Below are positions 15,068-23,348 of a stretch of 64,000 nucleotides of DNA, in pieces. A program made the position numbers and the translations under genes. The notes beneath the pieces were generated by a model that was not told where the DNA came from, did not search any database, and saw nothing but the letters and a program-made list of their open reading frames with translations. The stretch spans positions 45,979-109,978 of the forward strand of contig CAMTWK010000029.1 in the NCBI GenBank assembly GCA_947085425.1. The letters run 5' to 3'. The first letter of the stretch is position 1, and each line of letters opens with the position of its first letter. The DNA comes from UKL13-2 sp947085425 (GTDB lineage Bacteria > Pseudomonadota > Gammaproteobacteria > Burkholderiales > Usitatibacteraceae).

Positions 15068-15972
15068 GATTGGCTGACCATGCGTTTAAATTCGTTGAGT
15101 GAAATGGCTTGTTGACCATCAATGGTTTTGCGTTTGGTCATCGCCGGTTTCCAGGCATGGCCGTAAATCACTTCGTAGGTGGCGGGCAGCCTGCCCTCGT
15201 GCCGAAATGGTTCGTATGCCGCCGCCAATTTTTGCCAACGTGATTTACCAATCAGCCCACGCGCACGACCCGGCAAAACATTGTGTGCGCCGATGCCTTT
15301 TAATTCGCGCATCAGTGTCATCAATTCGCCATAGGTGATGGTCAAAACTTCACAATCCATTACCGGATCAGAAAATCCCGCCTCGATCAGGATATCGCCA
15401 ATGTCGTGCATATCGACAAAAGTATTCACGTGTGGAAGATCGTCCACGGCACGAAACGCCCGGCGTAATTCTTTGAGTGTGTCCGGGCCGAGGGTGGTAA
15501 ACATCAGCAGCCCTTCCGGGCGTAACACCCGCATCATTTCATGCGCAATGCGTTGCGGGTCACACCATTGCAGTGTCAAACTCGACACCGCCAGATCGAT
15601 CGAGTCGTCCGCCAACGGCAGAACTTCGGCATCCGCACACACACCATGATGCCGCGCGGGTTTACTGCGCAATTTGTCAAACCACGACGGTGTGCCGAGG
15701 CGTTGCCGGGTTTGCGTGAGCATCGACGGCGCGAGATCCAGCGCCAACAACTGTGCGGCAGGATCACGCTCGGCGAGTTTGGCGGTGACGTAACCCGTGC
15801 CACAACCAAAGTCGAGTGTGCGTGTGGGCGCAAGTTTGATGTATTGCAAACGCTCCAACAAACGATCGGCGATTTCGCGTTGCAAAAAAGCGTGTTCGTC
15901 ATAGGTCACCGAAGCACGGTCAAACGAGTGGCGGACGGCAGACCGGTGGGGCAGATTGGGTGGGGTGGTCAT
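15064..15972 (-). CDS. bioC: Malonyl-ACP O-methyltransferase BioC
   Basis: BioC methylates malonyl-ACP so that fatty-acid synthesis enzymes can build the pimeloyl chain. The 302-residue protein begins with RHSFDRASVTYDEHAFLQRE, typical of BioC. The SAM-binding motif I is LDFGCGTGYVTAKLAE (about residues 53-68), and the acidic loop LALDLAPSML follows. The gene overlaps bioH upstream and bioD downstream by four bases each. Its partner esterase BioH is adjacent, completing the BioC-BioH route to pimelate. Confidence 0.93.
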   Translation of the reverse strand: MTTPPNLPHRSAVRHSFDRASVTYDEHAFLQREIADRLLERLQYIKLAPTRTLDFGCGTGYVTAKLAERDPAAQLLALDLAPSMLTQTRQRLGTPSWFDKLRSKPARHHGVCADAEVLPLADDSIDLAVSSLTLQWCDPQRIAHEMMRVLRPEGLLMFTTLGPDTLKELRRAFRAVDDLPHVNTFVDMHDIGDILIEAGFSDPVMDCEVLTITYGELMTLMRELKGIGAHNVLPGRARGLIGKSRWQKLAAAYEPFRHEGRLPATYEVIYGHAWKPAMTKRKTIDGQQAISLNEFKRMVSQS

Positions 15973-16751
15973 GATTTCAAAAAGGCGTGGATATGCTTGA
16001 TAAACGCCGCACGATGCGACAAAAACGGCGCATGAGCGGCGTGTTCAATCATTGCGTATTCTGCGGCGGGTATGGCCACTGCCAGCCAGCGTGCCGCTGC
16101 TTCCGGCGTGAGGGCGTCGTGGTCGCCTTGAACGACCAACGTTGGTGTTGAGATGTGCCTGGCCATCGGTCTTAAATTGGTTTCGGCGAGAATTTCCAAA
16201 CAGTGCATCAGGTTTTCGAGGTTGGGGGCGCCGCCTGCCAGCACGGACTTTTGCAATTGCCGAATGGTTTGACGAATATTGTCATGCCGCTCGTTATGTT
16301 CTGGTCGGAGCACTTGTAACGCCAAGAAATTTTTAATGGTTGCCGCGTAGTGGGTCGAGAGTCGTGATGCAAAATCAGCCAGCACACCGGACTTCATGCC
16401 GTGTGGCCAATCGTCGCCGGCGACAAACTGCGGTGTGGTCGCCAGCAGAATAAGTTTGTCAATTTTTTCAGGATAACGCAGCGCAAATTTCATCGCGATC
16501 TGCCCCCCCAGCGACCAGCCGAGCAGGTGGGTTTTGGCCGGCAGAACCTGGTTGATGGCCTCACTCATTGCATCGAGTGTGGTGGCTTTCACGTCGGCAG
16601 ACCGACCGTGACCCGGCAAATCAATCAAGTGCAACGTGAAATTTTCAGCGAGTGCATCGCGAATGTTCTGCCATACCGCGCCATTCAGACCCCAGCCGTG
16701 CAACAACGCCAGATCCGGTCCGCGTCCGTGGGTGCTCACAAATACACTCAT
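15969..16751 (-). CDS. bioH: Pimeloyl-ACP methyl ester carboxylesterase BioH
   Basis: Alpha/beta hydrolase that removes the methyl group from pimeloyl-ACP methyl ester, ending chain elongation for biotin. The 260-residue protein shows the oxyanion region LLHGWGLNGAVW, the nucleophile elbow GWSLGG (Ser80), an Asp in VVQGDHDALTPE and a His near the C-terminus (HAAHAPFLSH). The place between bioF and bioC supports BioH over a generic hydrolase. Confidence 0.92.
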   Translation of the reverse strand: MSVFVSTHGRGPDLALLHGWGLNGAVWQNIRDALAENFTLHLIDLPGHGRSADVKATTLDAMSEAINQVLPAKTHLLGWSLGGQIAMKFALRYPEKIDKLILLATTPQFVAGDDWPHGMKSGVLADFASRLSTHYAATIKNFLALQVLRPEHNERHDNIRQTIRQLQKSVLAGGAPNLENLMHCLEILAETNLRPMARHISTPTLVVQGDHDALTPEAAARWLAVAIPAAEYAMIEHAAHAPFLSHRAAFIKHIHAFLKS

Positions 16752-17953
16752 CGTGTGCCCATGAGGGTGACGTCAAGGTCGGTGAGGGCGGTGATCAAAT
16801 CAAACACGTCGTCACTATTGTGATTGGCCGACAATGACACCCGCAGCCGTGATGTACCGGCCGGCACGGTCGGTGGGCGAATGGCCGGCACCAAAAAATG
16901 TCGGTCGCGCAACGCCTCTGCAAAGGCCAGTGCGGTGGCATTATCACCAACAATCACCGGTTGAATGGCGGTTTGTGAAAATGGCAAGGTGGCGAATTGC
17001 AGTTTTAAGGAGTCATTAAAAAAATCAATGAGCGTGCGCAAATGGCGGCGGCGTTCATGGTCTTCAGACATGATGTCCAATGCAGCGAGGCAACCGGCGG
17101 CGATTGCCGGTGGGGTGGCGGTGGCAAACAAATAGGTGCGCGCGGCTTGCATGATCCAATCGACCACATCTTCATGGCCGGCAACAAACGCGCCGTAACC
17201 CCCGACCGCTTTACCGAGTGTTGCCATATAAACAATCCGTTCGCTGGTTTTGCCGAGCATGTTGAAATGTTCCAACACACCTTTGCCGCGATATCCCAAC
17301 ACGCCAAAACCGTGCGCATCGTCCAATACCAACAACGCGTCGTGTTTTTCGGCCAGCACGAGTAATTCCGGCACCAGCGCGATATCACCATCCATGCTGA
17401 ATACCGCATCGGTAACAATTAATTTACGCGCGCTGTTCCGGCCAATTTTGTCCCATTCGGCAAGCTGGGCGGCGAGTTTGGCAATATCGTTGTGGCCATA
17501 ACGTTTGAAAGTGGCGCGCGATAAGTGTGCGCCGTCATTCAGGCAGGCGTGATTGAGCTTGTCGGCAAAAATCACATCCCCCCGCCCGGCGAGGGATGTG
17601 AGCAAACCGAGATTGGCCGCGTAACCCGAGCTGAACAACAATGCCTTGGGCAGACCAACAAAGGTTGCCAATCGTGACTCGATCTCGTCGTGCAAAACGT
17701 GATGGCCGGTGACCATGTGTGACGCCCCCGACCCCAACCCATATTTTTTTACCGCACGCATGGTCGCTTCTACCACGCGTGGATGATTGGCCAACCCCAA
17801 ATAATCATTACTGGCAAACGACAACACGCGTTGACCATCGATGATCATCGATGCATCTTGTGCGGATGCGACTACGCGCCGCGCACGCAGCTGATCGGCG
17901 AGGGCGAGTTCGGACAGTTGTGCGGATAACTGTGAAATAACGGGGGTGGACAT
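16748..17953 (-). CDS. bioF: 8-amino-7-oxononanoate synthase
   Basis: PLP enzyme joining pimeloyl-ACP (or -CoA) with alanine to give 8-amino-7-oxononanoate. The 401-residue protein has SGYAANLGLL, the Asp motif LLVLDDAHGFGVLGYRG, and the PLP lysine in YMATLGKAVGGYGAF. Length is slightly above the usual 385 or so. It lies 32 bases after bioB and overlaps bioH by four bases. No bioA is in this window, so the aminotransferase step must be encoded elsewhere. Confidence 0.94.
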   Translation of the reverse strand: MSTPVISQLSAQLSELALADQLRARRVVASAQDASMIIDGQRVLSFASNDYLGLANHPRVVEATMRAVKKYGLGSGASHMVTGHHVLHDEIESRLATFVGLPKALLFSSGYAANLGLLTSLAGRGDVIFADKLNHACLNDGAHLSRATFKRYGHNDIAKLAAQLAEWDKIGRNSARKLIVTDAVFSMDGDIALVPELLVLAEKHDALLVLDDAHGFGVLGYRGKGVLEHFNMLGKTSERIVYMATLGKAVGGYGAFVAGHEDVVDWIMQAARTYLFATATPPAIAAGCLAALDIMSEDHERRRHLRTLIDFFNDSLKLQFATLPFSQTAIQPVIVGDNATALAFAEALRDRHFLVPAIRPPTVPAGTSRLRVSLSANHNSDDVFDLITALTDLDVTLMGTR

Positions 17954-17985
17954 GAATGAACCGTACTGGGCCGCGCGGAGAAAAC

Positions 17986-19044
17986 CTAAAGCGGTTGAAT
18001 CCCCAGCTTGTCAAACAGCGCCCGGTCATTTTGTACATCCGGGTTGCCGGTGGTAAGCAATTTTTCGCCGTAAAAAATGGAATTGGCCCCGGCCAGGAAA
18101 CACAGCGCCTGGGTGGCTTCGTTCATTTCCTGGCGACCGGCCGACAGACGCACAAAACTTTTTGGCATGGTGATGCGAGCCACCGCCACCGTACGCACAA
18201 ATTCGGTCCAGTCGATGACTTTTTCGCCCTGCAATTTTTCGTGCAACGGTGTGCCTTCAACTTGCACCAAATAGTTGATCGGCACCGACTCGGGTTGCGG
18301 TGTGAGCGCCGCCAATTGTGCAACCAGACCGGCACGTTCGCGGCGCGATTCACCCATACCCACAATGCCGCCGCAGCATACATTCAAACCGGCATTGCGC
18401 ACCCGGCCGAGGGTGTCGAGGCGGTCTTGATATTCACGCGTTGAAATAATATCGCCGTAAAATTCCGGCGCGGTATCGAGATTGTGATTGTAATAATCAA
18501 GGCCGGCGTCACGCAGTTGTTCGGCCTGGCCGTCTTTTAACATGCCGAGGGTGCAACAAGTTTCCAGTCCCAAGGCTTTGACTTCGCGCACCATCTCCAA
18601 CACCGGATCGAGATCACGTTGTTTCGGACCGCGCCATGCCGCGCCCATACAAAAACGCGAGGCACCGTTTTGTTTGGCCAACTTCGCGGTGGCCACCACT
18701 TCGGCCACGTCGAGCATTTTTTCGTTTTCCACACCGGTTTGATAACGCGCCGCTTGTGGGCAATAACCACAATCTTCCGCACACCCGCCGGTCTTGATCG
18801 ACAACAAGGTGGACAACTGCACGCGATTGGCGTCGTGGTGTTCGCGATGTACCGTTTGTGCGCGATGCATCAAATCGTTAAACGGCAAATCAAACAAGGT
18901 CTCAATTTCCACCAGAGTAAAACTCTCGGTGGATGGTTGCCAGCGTTTCGATACATTGATGGTTTGTGCGGCAGCGGGCGCGGCCGTGGACGTTGCAGAT
19001 GTGGACGGTGCGGCGGTGGGGTTTGGCATGGCGGCTTGATTCAT
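17986..19044 (-). CDS. bioB: Biotin synthase
   Basis: Radical-SAM enzyme that inserts sulfur into dethiobiotin. The 352-residue protein has the radical-SAM cluster motif in KTGGCAEDCGYCPQ and conserved blocks such as GICCGGIVGMGE-like CCGGIVGMGESRRER. It has an unusually long Ala/Thr/Ser-rich N-terminal extension (about residues 1-28) before the family homology. The ATG at 19044 follows CGGGAA; a TTG at 19047 is one codon earlier. First gene of the operon. No clear BirA operator was recognised in the 112-base gap shared with divergent comF. Confidence 0.95.
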   Translation of the reverse strand: MNQAAMPNPTAAPSTSATSTAAPAAAQTINVSKRWQPSTESFTLVEIETLFDLPFNDLMHRAQTVHREHHDANRVQLSTLLSIKTGGCAEDCGYCPQAARYQTGVENEKMLDVAEVVATAKLAKQNGASRFCMGAAWRGPKQRDLDPVLEMVREVKALGLETCCTLGMLKDGQAEQLRDAGLDYYNHNLDTAPEFYGDIISTREYQDRLDTLGRVRNAGLNVCCGGIVGMGESRRERAGLVAQLAALTPQPESVPINYLVQVEGTPLHEKLQGEKVIDWTEFVRTVAVARITMPKSFVRLSAGRQEMNEATQALCFLAGANSIFYGEKLLTTGNPDVQNDRALFDKLGIQPL

Positions 19045-19159
19045 CAATATTTCCCGAGCGTGAACAGATAGAATTCAACTATGAAGAAACCCCCGCTCAA
19101 TGTCAACTTATCATGATCGATAAAACGACAATTGGTCAAACTGTTGGCATGAGGTTTTT

Positions 19160-19960
19160 GTGACCACACCACCCATTTCAGCCTTTTCAGTGATGACACC
19201 GACTACCGGGGTGTTCAGCCGTGCGCGTCTGACCGATGTGCGTCAGGATTGTGTGCTGTGTGATGCCGCCGATGCCGCCGTGTTATGTGTGCCCTGTCGA
19301 GCGACACTGCCGCACAATGTGTATGGCTGCCCCGGTTGTGCCGCACCGAATCACCTCAACCGCTGTGGCGCCTGTCTGGCCGCGCCCCTCACGATTGACC
19401 ATGCCTTGGCGGTCTATCAATATCAATTTCCGCTCGATCGTTTGATCCAATCGTTTAAATTTAATGCCAATTTGGTGTTGGTTGATTTTTTAGCCGGCGC
19501 ACTCGCGACCGCTGTGGTCAACCAATGGGCCAACAGCTTGGCCAACGAGAAAGAGCAAGCCAAAAATCCAACCCCAGCCGTCCTGGCGCCAACCGACATC
19601 ACGCTGGTCGCCCTGCCACTCGCCAATCGTCGTTTGGCCGAGCGCGGGTTTAATCAATCGGCGTTGATTGCTGATCGACTCGGTCAACTATTGAACATTC
19701 CGGTGGCGCATCAAACCATGCTGCGCATTCGTGATACCCCGCCGCAATCCGGATTGTCGCGGCAGGCAAGGCTAAAAAATATTCAAGGCGCATTTGATTG
19801 CGCGCATGCGGTTGCCGGCAAAAACATTGTGTTGATTGATGACGTCATGACCACCGGCGCGACGTTATCGGAAGCCGCCAAGGTGTTAAAAAGAGCCGGC
19901 GCCGCGAGGGTTGAGGCCTGGGTGGTGGCGCGTGCGGTTTTGGATGGGGCCAATAGATGA
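19160..19960 (+). CDS. comF: ComF family phosphoribosyltransferase-like protein
   Basis: ComF/GntX-type protein linked in other bacteria to DNA uptake, although its exact reaction is unproven. The 266-residue protein has an N-terminal zinc-finger-like part with CVLC, CVPC, CPGC and CGAC pairs (about residues 31-73). A phosphoribosyltransferase domain follows, with the PRPP motif VLIDDVMTTGATLSEA at about residues 223-238. The start is a GTG at 19160. It is divergent from bioB, a pairing often seen in proteobacteria, and overlaps trmL by four bases. Confidence 0.85.
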   Translation: MTTPPISAFSVMTPTTGVFSRARLTDVRQDCVLCDAADAAVLCVPCRATLPHNVYGCPGCAAPNHLNRCGACLAAPLTIDHALAVYQYQFPLDRLIQSFKFNANLVLVDFLAGALATAVVNQWANSLANEKEQAKNPTPAVLAPTDITLVALPLANRRLAERGFNQSALIADRLGQLLNIPVAHQTMLRIRDTPPQSGLSRQARLKNIQGAFDCAHAVAGKNIVLIDDVMTTGATLSEAAKVLKRAGAARVEAWVVARAVLDGANR

Positions 19961-20433
19961 TCGATGTGGTGTTACACCAACCGGAAATTCCCCCCAATAC
20001 CGGCAACGTGATTCGGCTGTGTGCCAATACCGGCGCGCGTTTACATTTGGTCTATCCACTTGGTTTTGAGTGGGACGACAAACGCGTGCGGCGGGCCGGT
20101 CTTGATTATCACGAGCTCACCAATGTGATTCATCACCCCGACTGGGTGTCGTGCCGAGACAGCGCCGAATTGGCCGGACGGCGTTTGATCGCAGTGGAAA
20201 CCGGCGGCACTCTCCGTATCGATGAAATGAAATACCGGGAAGACGATGTGTTGGTGTTTGGCCGCGAAACGAGCGGATTACCGGAAGATGTATTAGAAAA
20301 TATTCCACCTGCACAACGGGTGACCTTGCCGATGCGGCCGGATAATCGCAGCTTGAATTTGTCGAACGCCGTGGCGGTGACGGTATTTGAAGCGTGGCGG
20401 CAGCTGGGTTATCCGGGTTCGGTGCTGCGGTAG
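19957..20433 (+). CDS. trmL: tRNA (cytidine/uridine-34-2'-O)-methyltransferase TrmL
   Basis: SPOUT-class methyltransferase that modifies the wobble ribose of tRNA-Leu. The 158-residue protein starts with VVLHQPEIPPNTGNVIRLCA and ends with the knot motifs LVFGRETSGLPEDV and MRPDNRSLNLSNAVAVTVFE, all typical of TrmL. Length is standard. It overlaps comF by four bases and is followed by the MITE-bearing gap. Confidence 0.94.
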   Translation: MIDVVLHQPEIPPNTGNVIRLCANTGARLHLVYPLGFEWDDKRVRRAGLDYHELTNVIHHPDWVSCRDSAELAGRRLIAVETGGTLRIDEMKYREDDVLVFGRETSGLPEDVLENIPPAQRVTLPMRPDNRSLNLSNAVAVTVFEAWRQLGYPGSVLR

Positions 20434-20457
20434 TTCATGGGTGGCAGATTAAAAATT

Positions 20458-20655
20458 GGGTCATGAACGAATGGCACTTACTTAAGGACTTTTCATCGCT
20501 AAACCAGCCATCATCGCTGCACGTCGATAACCTAACTTGTGTCGCCCCGGCGGAGTCCGGGACCCAATTTCAATGTTTCCCGTAATTCAATCAACCTTGG
20601 ACCCCGGCCTCCGCCGGGGCGACAGGCTTAAGTAAGTGCCATTCGGGTCATGAAC
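20458..20655. mobile_element. MITE-like insertion with 18-bp TIRs and 11-bp target duplication
   Basis: A 176-base element (20469-20644) is bounded by perfect 18-base inverted repeats: GAATGGCACTTACTTAAG at 20469-20486 and its reverse complement at 20627-20644. Directly outside both ends stands the same 11 bases, GGGTCATGAAC (20458-20468 and 20645-20655), the expected mark of insertion. Inside, a perfect 15-base inverted repeat (GTCGCCCCGGCGGAG at 20541-20555, partner at 20609-20623) would form a long GC-rich stem resembling REP-type hairpins. There is no room for a transposase, so it is non-autonomous. It sits in the gap between trmL and glcF. Confidence 0.88.
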
Positions 20656-20812
20656 TTTAATTACCGGCCAACCTTCATCGATGAGTTGGTCAAGCAGTCA
20701 ATCATTCCGCATCCGGTCAAACTCTTCCTCCTGGACCCGGATGAATGATGCGGCGCGATTGACCCGTAACCAATAACAAGTCACCCCATGCAGACTTTTT
20801 AATAAATTACGC
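20645..20812 (-). pseudogene. Possible small gene remnant interrupted by the MITE
   Basis: On the minus strand one frame reads WSKRNLLKSLHGV onward to EEEFDRMRND, then a TGA, then LLDQLIDEGWPVIKVHDP in the same frame, at which point the MITE target duplication begins. Beyond the element the duplicated target continues in a plausible frame (VHDPIFNLPPMNYR). This could be a short gene just after glcF that was disrupted by the insertion and by a stop. No family was recognised and no clear start codon is present, so it may be chance. Confidence 0.22.
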
Positions 20813-22063
20813 TTACTCCATTTGTAGACACGAGTCCAAAAGCTCAACCCAATGTTGAATCGGAATCTTCGAGCTGCCCTGCAGCCCCGACTCAATGTGT
20901 GCCATACAACCAATATTGGCGGTCACAACCATTACTGGTGAACCCGACTCCAGTGCCGCCACTTTATTGTCCAATAACTGTTGCGACAAGACAGCCTGCA
21001 AAATCGAATAGGTGCCCGCCGAACCACAGCACAAATGACCATCCGGCACCGCCGTTAAATCAAACCCCGCATCAATCAACAGGCTTTCAACCACGCCATT
21101 GATTTTTAAGCCGTGCTGCAAACTGCAGGGGGAATGAAAGGCAATTTTCAATTTATTACCCGAAGATTTGGCGCGTAATAATTTGCCAAGCGCGGATGCC
21201 TCGCCGGCCACCACCTGGCTGACATCCCGAAACAATTCCGACACACGTTTTGCCTTGTCAGAATAGACGATGTCATGTCGCAGCAAATGGCCGTAGTCCG
21301 CCACCATGGTGCCGCAGCCGGATGCCGTCACCACAATAGCTTCCGCGCCTGTTTCAATCAGCGGCCACCATGCGTCGATATTGCGTTTGATCATGGCATG
21401 ACCCGCGTGCGTGTCGTTCAAATGGTGTGGGATCGCCCCACAACAGCCGGCATTGGCGGCGGTCATCAGCGAAATGCCAAGTTTGTCGAGTACCCGCGCC
21501 GCGGCGGCGTTGATTGATGGTGCCATCGCCGGTTGCACACAGCCGGCAAGCACCAACATTTTGCGCGTATGGCGTGGCGGCGGCCAATTGCCGGAGGCAC
21601 GCTGGCTGGTGATTTTTTTGGCGAGTACGGACGGCAATAACGGTTTCATCCATCGACCAAGTGTCAGGCCTAACGTGAAAACCCCCGTTTGTGGCAGCAG
21701 TTTTTTCAATACGCCGCGCAGCGCACCGCTAGCCATTGTGCGCCCCACCTTTTGCTCCACCACAGCACGGCCAATGTCGAGCAGCCGACCATACTGTACT
21801 CCGGACGGACAGGTGGTTTCACACGCACGACAGGTGAGACAGCGATCAAGATGCAGCTGTGTTTTTGCTGTCGGTGTGGCACCCTCCAACACTTCTTTCA
21901 TCAGATAGATACGGCCGCGTGGTGAATCGAGTTCGTCTCCCAGCAGGTTATAAGTCGGGCAGGTCGCCAGACAAAATCCGCAATGCACACACTTGCGCAA
22001 AATGCTTTCGGCTTCGATGCCTTCCGGTGTGTTGACAAATTCGCCGGCGAGAGTGGTTTGCAT
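20813..22063 (-). CDS. glcF: Glycolate oxidase iron-sulfur subunit
   Basis: Fe-S subunit of the membrane-associated glycolate dehydrogenase GlcDEF, passing electrons from glycolate oxidation to quinone. The 416-residue protein has two 4Fe-4S motifs, CVHCGFCLATCP (about 25-36) and CLTCRACETTCP (about 76-87). Two CCG-type domains follow, with NAGCCGAIPHHL and GHLCCGSAGTYS. Length is normal. It is last in the glcD-glcE-glcF order and starts 11 bases after glcE. Confidence 0.94.
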   Translation of the reverse strand: MQTTLAGEFVNTPEGIEAESILRKCVHCGFCLATCPTYNLLGDELDSPRGRIYLMKEVLEGATPTAKTQLHLDRCLTCRACETTCPSGVQYGRLLDIGRAVVEQKVGRTMASGALRGVLKKLLPQTGVFTLGLTLGRWMKPLLPSVLAKKITSQRASGNWPPPRHTRKMLVLAGCVQPAMAPSINAAAARVLDKLGISLMTAANAGCCGAIPHHLNDTHAGHAMIKRNIDAWWPLIETGAEAIVVTASGCGTMVADYGHLLRHDIVYSDKAKRVSELFRDVSQVVAGEASALGKLLRAKSSGNKLKIAFHSPCSLQHGLKINGVVESLLIDAGFDLTAVPDGHLCCGSAGTYSILQAVLSQQLLDNKVAALESGSPVMVVTANIGCMAHIESGLQGSSKIPIQHWVELLDSCLQME

Positions 22064-22074
22064 GGAGTGATTGA

Positions 22075-23148
22075 CTAAAAATTATCGAGCCGACCGCGAT
22101 TCAAAATGTTTTGCGGGTCAAAAGCGTTTTTCAAATTGCGATGGATTTCAGCGAGCTTTGGCGGCAGGGGGTGAAATACGCCGCCGGTTTTGTCGTTACC
22201 GCGAAACAATATTGCGTGGCCACCAACCTTGGCCGCCATTTTGCGCAATGCGGCCGCATTAGTTTCGCCAACCATCCACCGCACCCCGCCACCCCATTCG
22301 ATCAATTGTGCCAATGTAGCCGCCAGCGGCGGCGCGGTTTGTGGCACCGATAATCGCCACAGTGGTCGTGCGGAATCAAAAAATGTGTGCTGCTGATCTC
22401 GCAATGATTGCCAAAATTTTTGTGCCGCCACGACATCTATCACCTCTCCACCCAGCTTGGATTTGGCCGCTGCCACCGCTGCTGTTGCGCCCGACAGACG
22501 CAAGGTTGCCACACCTTCATGCCATGTGGCACCGGAAAGTGGCAATGGCAGACCCGCCCATTGATTGAACTTTTGAATGGCGGTGGCTTCGTCAATATCA
22601 AATTGCATCGTTAATTCGGCGGATGGTTTTGGCAGAACTTTTAACGACAGATCGGTGAGAATGCCGAGTGTTCCCATCGCGCCGACCATCAACCTGGACA
22701 CATCGTAGCCCGCCACATTTTTGATGACGCGCCCGCCAAAGCGCAAATCAGCACCGTTGCCGTTGACCACCCGTGCGCCCAACACAAAATCGCGCACCGC
22801 ACCAACATAAGGGCGGCGCGGCCCGGACAAACCCGCCGCAACCGTGCCACCGATGGTGGCCATCGTCATGTTGCCTTCACCAAAAAGGGGAGGCTCAAAG
22901 GCAAGCATTTGCCGCTCTTGATCCATCACCGCTTTAATCGCAGCCAATGGAGTACCAGCGCGAACGGTCAAAACCAACTCGCGCGGTTGATAATCAATAA
23001 TGCCGTGGTAGTCACGCATGTCGAGCGCATCGCCGACTATCGCGCCGCCGTAAAAAGATTTTGTGTTGCCACCGTGGATGGCCAACGGGGTGTTTGCCGA
23101 GGCGGCCGCCTTGACCCGCTCACAGAGATTTTGAATAAAGGTTTCCAT
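22075..23148 (-). CDS. glcE: Glycolate oxidase FAD-binding subunit GlcE
   Basis: Second FAD-binding subunit of glycolate dehydrogenase. The 357-residue protein belongs to the PCMH/VAO flavoprotein fold; FAD-contact blocks include PLAIHGGNTKSFYGG near the N-terminus and GGTVAAGLSGPRRPYVGAVR around residue 120. The frame is open upstream to 23217, but family similarity begins at METFIQNL, so the ATG at 23148 is used; the upstream part overlaps a repeat-derived region. It lies 200 bases after glcD, an unusually wide gap occupied by that repeat. Confidence 0.92.
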   Translation of the reverse strand: METFIQNLCERVKAAASANTPLAIHGGNTKSFYGGAIVGDALDMRDYHGIIDYQPRELVLTVRAGTPLAAIKAVMDQERQMLAFEPPLFGEGNMTMATIGGTVAAGLSGPRRPYVGAVRDFVLGARVVNGNGADLRFGGRVIKNVAGYDVSRLMVGAMGTLGILTDLSLKVLPKPSAELTMQFDIDEATAIQKFNQWAGLPLPLSGATWHEGVATLRLSGATAAVAAAKSKLGGEVIDVVAAQKFWQSLRDQQHTFFDSARPLWRLSVPQTAPPLAATLAQLIEWGGGVRWMVGETNAAALRKMAAKVGGHAILFRGNDKTGGVFHPLPPKLAEIHRNLKNAFDPQNILNRGRLDNF

Positions 23149-23161
23149 GTTATTGGGCAGC

Positions 23162-23345
23162 GGTTGAAACCGCCGATGGACGCCGATATGCGCCGATAAA
23201 AACGCGGATGAAACCAATCATCAAAGTCGCCATTGGGCGAGCCATTTCAGACAATTCAGCCCGAAAGAGCTCACCAACAAAGGAGTTTGCATGTTTATTT
23301 GGCGCGCCTTTGTTTTTATCTGTGTTCATCTGTGGTTACAATCAA
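23162..23345. repeat. Inverted repeat of a dispersed GATGNACGCNGAT-type sequence between glcD and glcE
   Basis: The 200-base glcD-glcE gap carries two imperfect inverted arms. At 23162-23212 there is a run of related short units (CCGATGGACGCCGATA, CGCCGATAAAAACGCGGATG). At 23311-23345 the reverse complement reads similar units (CCACAGATGAACACAGAT, then AAAAACA). Repeats of this kind (AACCGCAGATGAACGCAGAT-like) are scattered in many bacterial genomes. The transcript could fold across the glc operon here. Arm boundaries are approximate. Confidence 0.5.
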
Positions 23346-23348
23346 GTC

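Noticed and set aside
19045..19159. BirA operator between bioB and comF
   Set aside because: TGTCAAC at about 19101 and a few similar words exist, but no proper inverted pair at the expected spacing was found.
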